From JADFUS01 sp036653215 (lineage in GTDB: Bacteria; Bacteroidota; Bacteroidia; Bacteroidales; Rikenellaceae), in assembly GCA_036653215.1 (NCBI GenBank), contig JAVVUK010000021.1, forward strand, positions 1-21,342: a stretch of DNA of 21,342 nucleotides. The letters are read 5' to 3'. Under the pieces are notes generated by a model. It saw only the letters and a program-made list of their open reading frames with translations. It was not told the origin of the DNA and did no database searches. Positions 14,682-21,342 of the stretch are shown here, piece by piece. Position 1 is the first letter of the stretch; each line of letters starts with the position of its first letter. The position numbers and the translations under genes are program-made.

Positions 14682-15770
14682 ATGGCAGATAACAGGATAT
14701 TAACGAAATTAGAAGGGCTGAAAGCCAAATATGACGATATAGCAAAACAGGTTGCAGACCCTGATTCTATGTCAGACATGAAGAAGTATATCGCTCTCAA
14801 CAAAGAGTATAAAGAACTTACTCCTATCGTTGTGGCGAGTGAGAAATACAGATCTGTGCTCAGTAACATAGAAGATGCAAAGGCGATCCTCAACACCGAA
14901 AAAGACGAGGAGATGCGAGAAATGGCGAAAGACGAGTTAGACGTATTAGAACCACAAGTATCTGTTTTAGAAGATGAGTTGAAATTGCTTCTTATACCAG
15001 CAGACCCTCAAGACTCTAAAAATGCTATTTTGGAGATACGTGGCGGTGCTGGAGGAGATGAGGCGGCGATCTTTGCCGGAGATCTTTTCCGTATGTATTG
15101 TCGTTTCTTTGAGAAGAGAGGTTGGAAATATGAGATTAACTCTATCACAGAAGGTACTTCTGGGGGTTATAAAGAAATAGTAGTCAAAGTTATGGGCGAT
15201 GGCGTCTATGGCGTACTAAAATACGAATCTGGAGTTCACCGTGTTCAGCGTGTTCCACAAACAGAGACTCAAGGTCGTGTTCACACATCTGCCTCATCTG
15301 TGGCTGTGCTTCCGGAGGCTGAAGAGTTCGACGTAGATATAAAACCTGAAGATATACGTAAAGATACTTTTTGCGCCTCAGGTCCAGGCGGTCAGTCGGT
15401 AAATACTACCTATTCTGCTATCCGTCTTACTCACGTTCCAACGGGCATTGTCGTACAATGTCAAGACCAAAAGTCGCAGCTTAAAAACTTCGACAAAGCT
15501 ATGGAAGAGCTTCGTACACGTATCTATAACCTTGAATACCAAAAATACCTGGACGTTATTTCGGCAAGCCGTAAGACTATGGTCTCTTCGGGTGACCGTT
15601 CTGCCAAGATACGTACATATAACTATCCACAAGGTCGTATGACCGACCACCGTATCGGATATACCACATACAACCTTGCTATATTTATGGATGGAGAGAT
15701 CCAAGATGTCATCGACAAGCTTCAATTTGCCGAAAACGCTGAGCGTCTCAAAGCCAACGAAAACGCATAA
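14682..15770 (+). CDS. prfA: Peptide chain release factor 1 (RF1)
   Basis: It releases the finished polypeptide at UAA and UAG stop codons. The 362 residues contain the stop-codon recognition motif Pro192-Gln-Thr194 (the PxT form specific to RF1, in RVPQTETQGRVHTSA) and the catalytic loop Gly236-Gly-Gln238 in ASGPGGQSVNTT. These distinguish it from RF2, which has SPF and usually a programmed frameshift. The N-terminal helical domain (about 1-105) and IRGGAGGDEA (about 119-128) are as usual. It is the first gene of a unit with pyrF (11-base gap) and aspA. Confidence 0.97.
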   Translation: MADNRILTKLEGLKAKYDDIAKQVADPDSMSDMKKYIALNKEYKELTPIVVASEKYRSVLSNIEDAKAILNTEKDEEMREMAKDELDVLEPQVSVLEDELKLLLIPADPQDSKNAILEIRGGAGGDEAAIFAGDLFRMYCRFFEKRGWKYEINSITEGTSGGYKEIVVKVMGDGVYGVLKYESGVHRVQRVPQTETQGRVHTSASSVAVLPEAEEFDVDIKPEDIRKDTFCASGPGGQSVNTTYSAIRLTHVPTGIVVQCQDQKSQLKNFDKAMEELRTRIYNLEYQKYLDVISASRKTMVSSGDRSAKIRTYNYPQGRMTDHRIGYTTYNLAIFMDGEIQDVIDKLQFAENAERLKANENA

Positions 15771-15781
15771 CAGACAAAGAT

Positions 15782-16606
15782 ATGACAACAACGGAACTTT
15801 TTGGTGAGATAAAGAAGAAAGGGAGCTTTTTGTGTGTGGGGTTAGATACAGATATAAAAAAAATACCAACACATCTTCTAAAAGAGGAAGACCCCATATT
15901 TGCTTTTAACAAAGCTATAATTGACGCAACGGCTGCATTTGTCGTTGCTTACAAGCCAAACCTTGCCTTTTATGAGGCTGCAAAAGGAGGATGGGAGAGT
16001 TACGAGAAGACTGTGCACTATATAAAAGATAAATATCCGGAAATCTTAGTCATTGCCGATGCAAAACGTGGAGATATAGGAAACACCTCTGAAATGTATG
16101 CAAGGGCTTTTTTTGAGGAAAGTTGTGTTGATGCGGTTACGCTATCTCCATATATGGGGGTTGACACGGCTGCTCCATTTTTGAAATATGAAGGTAAGTG
16201 GGCTGTTCTTCTTGCCCTAACCTCAAACGGTTCGGCTCAAGATTTTGAGATGCAGAAGTTGGAAAGTGGCGAATTTCTATATGAAAAGGTGTTACGCACA
16301 GCCTCTTCATGGGGGACAGTTGAAAACACGATGTTTGTTGTCGGAGCCACAAAGGCAGAGATGATAGGTGGCATACGTAAAATTGTACCCGACCATTTTT
16401 TACTTGTTCCCGGAATAGGAGCACAAGGCGGTAGTTTATCGGAAGTGGCAAAATATGGGCTTAACAAAAGGTGTGGGTTGCTTGTAAACTCCTCTCGTGG
16501 TATAATATATGCTGACAAGGGAGAGCAATTTGCCGAAGGTGCTGCTAAGGAAGCTCAAAAGGTACAACAAGAGATGAAAAATTTTATAAATCAATTATAT
16601 GAATAA
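15782..16606 (+). CDS. pyrF: Orotidine 5'-phosphate decarboxylase (type 2)
   Basis: It converts OMP to UMP, the last step of de novo pyrimidine synthesis. The 274 residues start with FLCVGLDTDIKKIP (16-29), carry the catalytic cluster ADAKRGDIGNTS (Asp93, Lys95, Asp98) and a phosphate-gripping LVPGIGAQGG loop near 207-216. The length and the AKRGDIGNT form belong to the longer type 2 PyrF subfamily. It starts eleven bases after prfA and its last eight bases overlap the aspA start. The companion pyrB-pyrI genes lie about 4 kb upstream in another unit, so the pyrimidine genes are dispersed. Confidence 0.96.
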   Translation: MTTTELFGEIKKKGSFLCVGLDTDIKKIPTHLLKEEDPIFAFNKAIIDATAAFVVAYKPNLAFYEAAKGGWESYEKTVHYIKDKYPEILVIADAKRGDIGNTSEMYARAFFEESCVDAVTLSPYMGVDTAAPFLKYEGKWAVLLALTSNGSAQDFEMQKLESGEFLYEKVLRTASSWGTVENTMFVVGATKAEMIGGIRKIVPDHFLLVPGIGAQGGSLSEVAKYGLNKRCGLLVNSSRGIIYADKGEQFAEGAAKEAQKVQQEMKNFINQLYE

Positions 16607-18026
16607 GATCAATGTTTCAGGTGAGACTCGCTTAGAGCACGACTTACTTGGTGATAAAAAAGTTCCTACTGAATATTATTTTGGTATTCAAACTCTTAGA
16701 GCTGTTGAAAATTTCGACATCTCAAGGGTGAAACTTGGTATGTTTCCAAATTTCGTTAAAGGCTTAGCTATTGTTAAAGAGGCTGCAGCTATGGCGAATA
16801 GGGATTTAGGGATGTTAGACCCCAAAGTTGCAGATGCTATCATATATGCTTGCCAGCAAGTTAAGAGCGGCAAATATGACGATCATTTTGTAGTTGATAT
16901 GATACAGGGCGGTGCCGGTACATCTACAAACATGAATGCCAATGAGGTTATTGCTAATCTCGCACTTGAGAAAATGGGACATAAACGTGGTGAATATAAA
17001 TATTGCCACCCTAACAACCATATCAACCTATCTCAATCTACAAACGACGCTTATCCTACCGCTGTCCGCATATCTATGCTTCTCAGCACAACAAAAGTTG
17101 TAGATACTCTAAAATTGCTTATCAAATCATTTGACGACAAGGCTGTTGAGTTTAACGACGTTATAAAAATGGGACGTACACAGATGCAAGATGCTGTCCC
17201 TATGACACTTGGACAAGAATTTCATGCTTTTGCCTCTACCCTTAAAGAGGAAGTAGGACGTTTTGAGCAAAACTCGAAACTTCTGCTTGAGGTAAATATG
17301 GGGGCTACTGCAATTGGTACAGGCATAAATTCAGACCCCGACTATACTCCAATTTGTGTTAAGCACCTACGTGACATTACAGGAATGCCTTTCGTGGCAT
17401 CAACAGATATGGTAGAAGCGACAAGTGACACTGGCGTATTCATCATGTATTCAGCTGTCTTGAAACGTCTTGCTATCAAATTATCAAAAATCTGTAACGA
17501 CCTACGTCTTCTATCATCGGGTCCACGTACCGGATTTAACGAGATCAACCTACCACCTATGCAACCGGGCTCTACAATCATGCCGGGCAAGGTGAACCCT
17601 GTTATTCCAGAGGTTGTAAGTCAAATAGCATTTAAAGTAACAGGTAACGACATCACTATCACGATGGCTTGTGAGGCTGGACAACTTCAGCTTAACGCTA
17701 TGGAGCCAATTATCGTTTATAGCATCAACGAATCTATGGAAATGCTTACAAACGGCATGAACACCCTACGTGAGAGATGTATTGTCGGCATCACAGCCAA
17801 CAAGGAACATTGCAAAGAGCTTGTCTATAACAGCATAGGTCTTGTCACTGCCCTAAATCCTTATCTTGGATATGAGGTATCTACGGAACTTGCTGCCGAA
17901 GCTATGGCAACAGGCAAAGGTCTTGTAGAACTTGTCTTAGCTAAGAAATATATGACTAAAGAAGAGCTTGAAGATGTCCTTTCACCAGAAAAGATGGTTA
18001 AGCCTCGTAAATTTGAAGCTCGATAA
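16599..18026 (+). CDS. aspA: Aspartate ammonia-lyase (aspartase)
   Basis: It deaminates L-aspartate to fumarate and ammonia. The 475 residues fit the fumarase/aspartase superfamily: GGAGTSTNMNANEVIANLA (104-122), NLSQSTNDAYPTAVR (143-157), GRTQMQDAVPMTLGQEF (192-208) and the signature loop GSTIMPGKVNP (324-334). In that loop the catalytic-base serine of relatives is Ser325, and the usual second serine is Thr326. RLEHDLLGDKKVP at the N-terminus and the NMNANEV form point to aspartase rather than fumarase C. Its ATG lies inside pyrF (eight-base overlap). In asaccharolytic Bacteroidales this enzyme feeds aspartate into fumarate respiration/succinate formation; here that is inference. Confidence 0.94.
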   Translation: MNKINVSGETRLEHDLLGDKKVPTEYYFGIQTLRAVENFDISRVKLGMFPNFVKGLAIVKEAAAMANRDLGMLDPKVADAIIYACQQVKSGKYDDHFVVDMIQGGAGTSTNMNANEVIANLALEKMGHKRGEYKYCHPNNHINLSQSTNDAYPTAVRISMLLSTTKVVDTLKLLIKSFDDKAVEFNDVIKMGRTQMQDAVPMTLGQEFHAFASTLKEEVGRFEQNSKLLLEVNMGATAIGTGINSDPDYTPICVKHLRDITGMPFVASTDMVEATSDTGVFIMYSAVLKRLAIKLSKICNDLRLLSSGPRTGFNEINLPPMQPGSTIMPGKVNPVIPEVVSQIAFKVTGNDITITMACEAGQLQLNAMEPIIVYSINESMEMLTNGMNTLRERCIVGITANKEHCKELVYNSIGLVTALNPYLGYEVSTELAAEAMATGKGLVELVLAKKYMTKEELEDVLSPEKMVKPRKFEAR

Positions 18027-18056
18027 TTAATATCATATTCCCTAAAAATTAATATT

Positions 18057-18747
18057 ATGAAAAAGTATCTTGTAACAGCACTAATATTGCTTTGTTCAGC
18101 AACATTTGCAACAGCACAAAGCTCATACCCTGTTGATAGAAACATAGATATTACGACAACCGCTAAAGTTATGGTTGCTCCAAACAAATTTTATGTTCAG
18201 ATTGTCATAGCAGATAATCTTGGCGGCGGAAAAAAGGGAATTGAGTTAACAGAGAAGAGTATACTCATACCTACCCTTAAGAAAATTGTTTTTTTTTGTC
18301 GATAATCAACTTTCTTTTAGCTACTACGACAGCAACTTCAATTCTAAAGGTAAGATCGTATTATCTAAAAGCTATCAACTTATCATAAACGACGCTGCAC
18401 AACTAACGACAATCATATCTACCCTTAAACAAGGAGGTATCTCTGATGTTAATATAATGCGTGCCGTCTATGCCGATAGTGACAAGATGATAGACTCTCT
18501 TAAGGTAGAAGCTGTAAACAAAGCTAAGCATAGTGCAACAGTTATTGCCGATGCTACAAAAGACCTTGTGAGCGATGTGTTATATGTAAGATATTATGAA
18601 AACAACTATAACGCTGAGTCTCGTCCTATGATGCTTGCCATGAAAGGTGACAGTGCCAATGAGGCAGAGAGCTATACACCTATCTCATTTAAAGAAATAG
18701 AACTTTCGGTAACTATGCAAGTTGTATTTAAGTTAGTGAAAAAATAA
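18057..18747 (+). CDS. Secreted SIMPL-domain (DUF541) protein, frame broken at a T9 run
   Basis: Two frames together make one protein of about 229 residues. The first starts at 18057 with a signal peptide (MKKYLVTALILLCSATFATA) and the start of a SIMPL/DUF541 domain (RNIDITTTAKVMVAPNKFYV). It stops at TAA 18303-18305, just after a run of nine T (18289-18297). Removing one T joins it to the second frame, reading KIVFFVDNQLSFSYYDSNF, which continues to 18747 with the rest of the domain (GGISDVNIMRA, VNKAKHSATVIADA, FKEIELSVTMQVVFKLV). SIMPL proteins are periplasmic or outer-membrane proteins of poorly defined role. The break may be a sequencing error, a real inactivating mutation, phase variation or a slippage site. 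It follows aspA by 30 bases with no visible promoter of its own. Confidence 0.8.
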
Positions 18748-18759
18748 AATCTATACGAT

Positions 18760-18804
18760 AAAGAAACCGCCCTGCATAAATTGTTATGCAGGGCGGTTTC
18801 TTTT
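18760..18804. terminator. Strong bidirectional terminator between convergent genes
   Basis: A perfect 20-pair stem (arms 18760-18779 and 18784-18803, core GAAACCGCCCTGC / GCAGGGCGGTTTC) with an ATTG loop. T-rich arms and flanks on both strands let it serve the SIMPL gene on the plus strand and the lyase gene on the minus strand. Confidence 0.92.
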
Positions 18805-18861
18805 ATAATCCATATTGACAACTACCAAAGAGCCTTATTGCCAAAGCAAGATGTTTGTCGT

Positions 18862-20340
18862 TTATAAGCTATTACCAAAGTCTTTGCGGAATTTCTCTAC
18901 TAAGCGAGCAGGCCAGTCTGTAAGAGGCTCAAGCTCTCCCATGAAGAAACGCAACACTGGAGGTTCATAAGTGAATTTAAGACCTCCTATAAGCTCTTTA
19001 TTATCCCACAACCAAGTAAGACGGTCGTATGCATATTCTATTTGCGACAAGGTGAACACACGACGAGGGATCGCAAGACGAAGAAGCTCCACATCGGCCA
19101 AAACCTCGACTCCGTTTTCATCTCTCACACTCGACATGGTACCACGCTCCATTCCACGTACTCCAGATATTAGGTAGAAAGCAGCAGCCAAAGATCCTGC
19201 TGGATATTCACTTTGTGGGATGTGAGGACAAAAGCCTGTCGCATCGACGTGACATCCTAACACTCCTGCAGGAGTAACCACTGGAATTCCTTTTTTGTCA
19301 AGTTTGTTAACAAAATATTTTATAAACTCTGGGCTTTGAGAGATATAAGCAACATCTAAAGTCTCATATAGCCCCACAGCCATAGCTTCAATCTCACGCA
19401 CAGAGATACCTCCATAAGTAAGAAACCCTTCATATAGAGGAATTAAAGCTTCCATTTTCAGATATAGGTCTTTACGATTTGTGCATATACCACCACCACG
19501 AGAAGAGCTTAACTTACGAGCCGAGAAATATACAAGGTCTGCAAGTCCTGTCATCATCTTTATTATATCTTCGAGTGAATTTTCTTTCCATTGCTCCTCA
19601 CGTTGTTGTATGAGATAAGCATTTTCACCAATAAGAGAAGCATCAAGGACAAGCATGATGCCATATTTGTCGGCTATGCGTCGTACATCCATAAGGTTAG
19701 ACATAGCGAAAGGCTGTCCTCCAATAAGGTTTGTCGAGGCTTCCATACGTATAAAAGGAATTTTCTCCGTGCCAAACTCTTTTATGCAACTTTCGAGACG
19801 TTCTATGTTTATGTTCCCTTTAAAAGGGTTACTTGACTTTATATGTAACGCATCTTCATACAAGAACTCTTTTACCGTTCCCCCATTCTCATTTATGTGA
19901 GCAAGGGCAGTAGTGAAGTGATAGTTCATAGGGATTATGTCGCCTTTCTTTATGAAAGTCTTAGAAATAACATTTTCTGCCGCACGTCCTTGGTGAACAG
20001 GAAGTAGGTATTTCTTACCCAACACGTCCTCAACAGCCTTTTTAAGACGATAGAAACTCTGTGATCCTGCATAAGCATCATCAGCACGCATCATCGCCGA
20101 TATCTGATTGTCGCTCATTGCGTTTGTTCCACTATCGGTAAGCATATCCAAGAATACTTCTGTAGTGTTTAGTTTAAAAGTGTTAAAACCAGCTTCCTTG
20201 ATTGCCTCAAGACGACGTTCAATAGGAACGAGGTGTAATTTTTGCACAACACGAACTTTATGAAGCTCCAATGGGATCTCCTCGCCGCTATAAAATTTTA
20301 CATTTGCCATAAAACCTAAAGATTTTGCAACCACACTCAT
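18862..20340 (-). CDS. Tyrosine phenol-lyase/tryptophanase-family PLP beta-eliminating lyase
   Basis: A 492-residue PLP enzyme of the family that splits Tyr or Trp to pyruvate, ammonia and phenol or indole. Conserved: TDSGTNAMSD, Tyr90 in DDAYAGS, HQGRAAEN, Asn204, Asp233, Ser273 and the PLP lysine Lys276 in FSARK, and Arg421 in RLAIPRR. Residues that separate the two activities are of the tyrosine phenol-lyase kind: Thr143 (Thr124 in Citrobacter TPL, Asp137 in E. coli TnaA), Arg399 in GMERG (Arg381 in TPL) and Phe465 in LRFF (Phe448 in TPL, His463 in TnaA). Oddly, the PLP-contacting arginine after the DA motif (TPL Arg217) is Leu236, and the second segment near the lysine reads LSSSRGGG rather than DCLVNIGG. 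A start at Met11 is possible. Automatic annotation may say tryptophanase. Confidence 0.85.
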   Translation of the reverse strand: MSVVAKSLGFMANVKFYSGEEIPLELHKVRVVQKLHLVPIERRLEAIKEAGFNTFKLNTTEVFLDMLTDSGTNAMSDNQISAMMRADDAYAGSQSFYRLKKAVEDVLGKKYLLPVHQGRAAENVISKTFIKKGDIIPMNYHFTTALAHINENGGTVKEFLYEDALHIKSSNPFKGNINIERLESCIKEFGTEKIPFIRMEASTNLIGGQPFAMSNLMDVRRIADKYGIMLVLDASLIGENAYLIQQREEQWKENSLEDIIKMMTGLADLVYFSARKLSSSRGGGICTNRKDLYLKMEALIPLYEGFLTYGGISVREIEAMAVGLYETLDVAYISQSPEFIKYFVNKLDKKGIPVVTPAGVLGCHVDATGFCPHIPQSEYPAGSLAAAFYLISGVRGMERGTMSSVRDENGVEVLADVELLRLAIPRRVFTLSQIEYAYDRLTWLWDNKELIGGLKFTYEPPVLRFFMGELEPLTDWPARLVEKFRKDFGNSL

Positions 20341-20373
20341 TTAGTGATAAGGTTGTACTATATTTATAAATAA

Positions 20374-20391
20374 AAAGCACTCAAGTGCTTT
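20374..20391 (-). promoter_or_regulatory. Hairpin at the 5' end of the lyase transcript
   Basis: AAAGCAC / GTGCTTT form a seven-pair stem with a four-base loop. Read on the minus strand it is followed by TTTTA, so it resembles a short intrinsic terminator or attenuator. It sits directly downstream of the predicted transcription start (near 20392), 34 bases before the first ATG, so it may instead protect the mRNA 5' end. Confidence 0.45.
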
Positions 20392-20398
20392 AGTCGAA

Positions 20399-20432
20399 CA
20401 AATGTACTAATTTTTTGACATAATCAAGCAAA
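20399..20432 (-). promoter_or_regulatory. Promoter for the lyase gene
   Basis: On the minus strand TACATTTG (20406-20399) matches TAnnTTTG. Upstream, TTTG at 20432-20429 and TTG at 20427-20425 lie 22 and 18 bases before it, either side of the ideal spacing. The leader to the ATG at 20340 is about 50 bases. Confidence 0.55.
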
Positions 20433-20451
20433 TAAAAGACATATTTACAAC

Positions 20452-20490
20452 AACAAGAGCGAGGTGCCGTATTGACACCCCGCTCTTGTT
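20452..20490 (-). terminator. Probable terminator after the surface-protein gene
   Basis: AACAAGAGCG (20452-20461) pairs with CGCTCTTGTT (20481-20490), extended inward by GGTG / CACC across one A/C mismatch. It begins 21 bases after the stop codon of the minus-strand gene. The T-tract after it is interrupted, so efficiency is uncertain, and it may work on either strand. Confidence 0.6.
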
Positions 20491-20510
20491 ATATATTGAA
20501 CAATCTTTAC

Positions 20511-21342
20511 TTATAAAGAAAGATCTATGATAAGGTCTGTGAAATCGTATGTTTCTTGCTTTCCGCAACCATCACCCAAAGTAGTAGGATCTTCTACGTC
20601 ACCAAACATTGTACCAATACGCATAGCATATTTACCTGCTTTTGTACCTTGTCGCACAGCAAGAGCTTTAGTTGCAACAGGAGAGTCTGCACCATTAAGC
20701 CCTGCAACAATAGGTTCATTCATAACAATTTCATCGGCACCGATAGTTCCATTACCATCCCAGTCTACCCAAGCAATAGCAAGGTAAGGATCACCTTCAC
20801 CTGAATTATTGTTTTTACCTGTGATTGTTATATTATCACCTACTTTTATTTTAGCTGTAACAGTTTTTGTAAGATTTGTATAAGGGATGTTTTCTGTATG
20901 AGCCACAGAAGTATAATCACCAACAACAAATTGTTTTGCCATAAAGTAATTTCCATTACCACCTACAGCCACCTCACAAAGAGCTTTAATTGGGACAACG
21001 ACAGTTGTACCTTTAACATTATAAACAATAGTAGCCGTTGTTGCTACAATAGTTGCATGAGAAGCAGTAACAGTCACATCAGCAAGGACAGAAGCAGCTG
21101 TGAAGTCTGCATGAGCAAATGTGATGGTTACATCTTTCGATGCTTCACCAACCGCAAACTCAGCAGTAGCAGCAGACAACACACCACTTGCAGCAGTAGC
21201 AGTAGATGTAACGGCAAGATTTATTGTTGTTGCTTCAGTAGCAGGTTGGCTTAAAGTAACCTTAAATGTTTCAACAATGTCTTTATCGTTAGGAACGACA
21301 ATGGCACCAGTCGTTGGTCTCACAATAGCAAATGTAGGATCT
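20511..21342 (-). CDS. C-terminal part of a large surface protein (Calx-beta-like plus GEVED-type domains)
   Basis: The frame is open to the right edge of the window, so the N-terminus lies outside; a GTG at 21323 is in frame but is only an internal valine codon. About 277 residues are visible. The first part (about 1-115) is a Thr/Ala/Val-rich Calx-beta-like beta-sandwich (ETFKVTLSQPATEATTINLA, then GEASKDVTITF). The last part resembles a GEVED domain: AWVDWDGNGTIGADEIV, an EF-like acidic loop that may bind calcium, then MRIGTMFGDVEDPTT and YDFTDLIIDLSL at the end. Such modules occur in secreted adhesins and hydrolases of Bacteroidota. No recognisable type IX secretion C-terminal domain follows. 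The gene product as a whole cannot be named. Confidence 0.7.
   Translation of the reverse strand, partial: DPTFAIVRPTTGAIVVPNDKDIVETFKVTLSQPATEATTINLAVTSTATAASGVLSAATAEFAVGEASKDVTITFAHADFTAASVLADVTVTASHATIVATTATIVYNVKGTTVVVPIKALCEVAVGGNGNYFMAKQFVVGDYTSVAHTENIPYTNLTKTVTAKIKVGDNITITGKNNNSGEGDPYLAIAWVDWDGNGTIGADEIVMNEPIVAGLNGADSPVATKALAVRQGTKAGKYAMRIGTMFGDVEDPTTLGDGCGKQETYDFTDLIIDLSL

Noticed and set aside
15378..15872. A 164-codon open frame antisense to prfA
   Set aside because: It lies opposite the conserved C-terminal half of RF1 and the pyrF start; its length follows from the codon use of the real genes, and it has no recognisable motifs.
16599..18026. Fumarase C as the identity of the aspartase gene
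   Set aside because: Fumarase is a close relative, but the N-terminal and NMNANEV-type signatures fit aspartase better; some uncertainty remains and is reflected in the confidence.
18862..20340. Plain assignment as tryptophanase (tnaA)
   Set aside because: The tryptophanase-specific Asp137 and His463 equivalents are Thr143 and Phe465, and the phenol-lyase Arg381 equivalent is present, so a tryptophanase label is not supported; a definite tpl label is withheld because of the Arg to Leu change.
21001..21250. Repeated GCAGTAGCAG-like triplet patterns as a tandem repeat or CRISPR-like array
   Set aside because: They are irregular and encode Ala/Thr/Val runs of the beta-sandwich domain; there is no regular unit or spacer structure.

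Overview
This is a 21.3 kb stretch of a low-GC draft bacterial chromosome, almost certainly from the Bacteroidota and most likely the order Bacteroidales. The reasons are the Bacteroidota-type promoters (a TAnnTTTG -7 box, with a TTTG-like -33 element in some), the paired GlsB/GlsA glycine-lipid acyltransferases, a three-gene exbB-exbD-tonB cluster, the methionyl-tRNA synthetase with a KISTS loop, an ORF6N-domain protein and a Calx-beta/GEVED-type surface protein. A run of exactly 100 N (11859-11958) is a scaffold gap. I found no rRNA, tRNA, CRISPR array, insertion sequence or prophage. Nearly all of the window is core metabolism and information processing.

Layout: (1) 1-4252, minus strand: a division/cell-wall operon rsmH - ftsL - ftsI, followed by an unrecognised secreted protein whose start codon overlaps the ftsI stop; it runs off the left edge. 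mraZ is not upstream and murE is not downstream. (2) 4390-6181, plus strand: glsA-glsB, glycine-lipid synthesis. (3) 6264-6891: rpmI-rplT with its own promoter, a structured spacer and a clear terminator; infC is not next to them. (4) 7001-11776: a tight run pepE - metG - yigZ-like - pyrB - pyrI. (5) 11832-12497: an ORF6N protein split by the scaffold gap. (6) 12585-14448, minus strand: exbB-exbD-tonB, energising outer-membrane transport or Tol-like functions. (7) 14682-18026, plus strand: prfA - pyrF - aspA, followed by a secreted SIMPL-domain protein (18057-18747) whose frame is broken at a nine-T run. (8) 18862-20340, minus strand: a tyrosine phenol-lyase/tryptophanase-family enzyme. (9) 20511-21342, minus strand: the C-terminal part of a large surface protein.

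A loose metabolic theme is aspartate and amino-acid breakdown. PepE releases aspartate from Asp-X dipeptides, PyrBI spends it on pyrimidines, AspA deaminates it to fumarate, and the lyase near the right end splits an aromatic amino acid to pyruvate and ammonia. This would suit an amino-acid-fermenting member of the Bacteroidales, but that is inference.

I do not see a convincing new multi-gene system. The best leads are the lyase, which has the tyrosine-phenol-lyase specificity residues but has lost a cofactor-contacting arginine; the homopolymer frameshift in the SIMPL gene; the unknown secreted protein translationally coupled to ftsI; and a structured RNA between rpmI and rplT.
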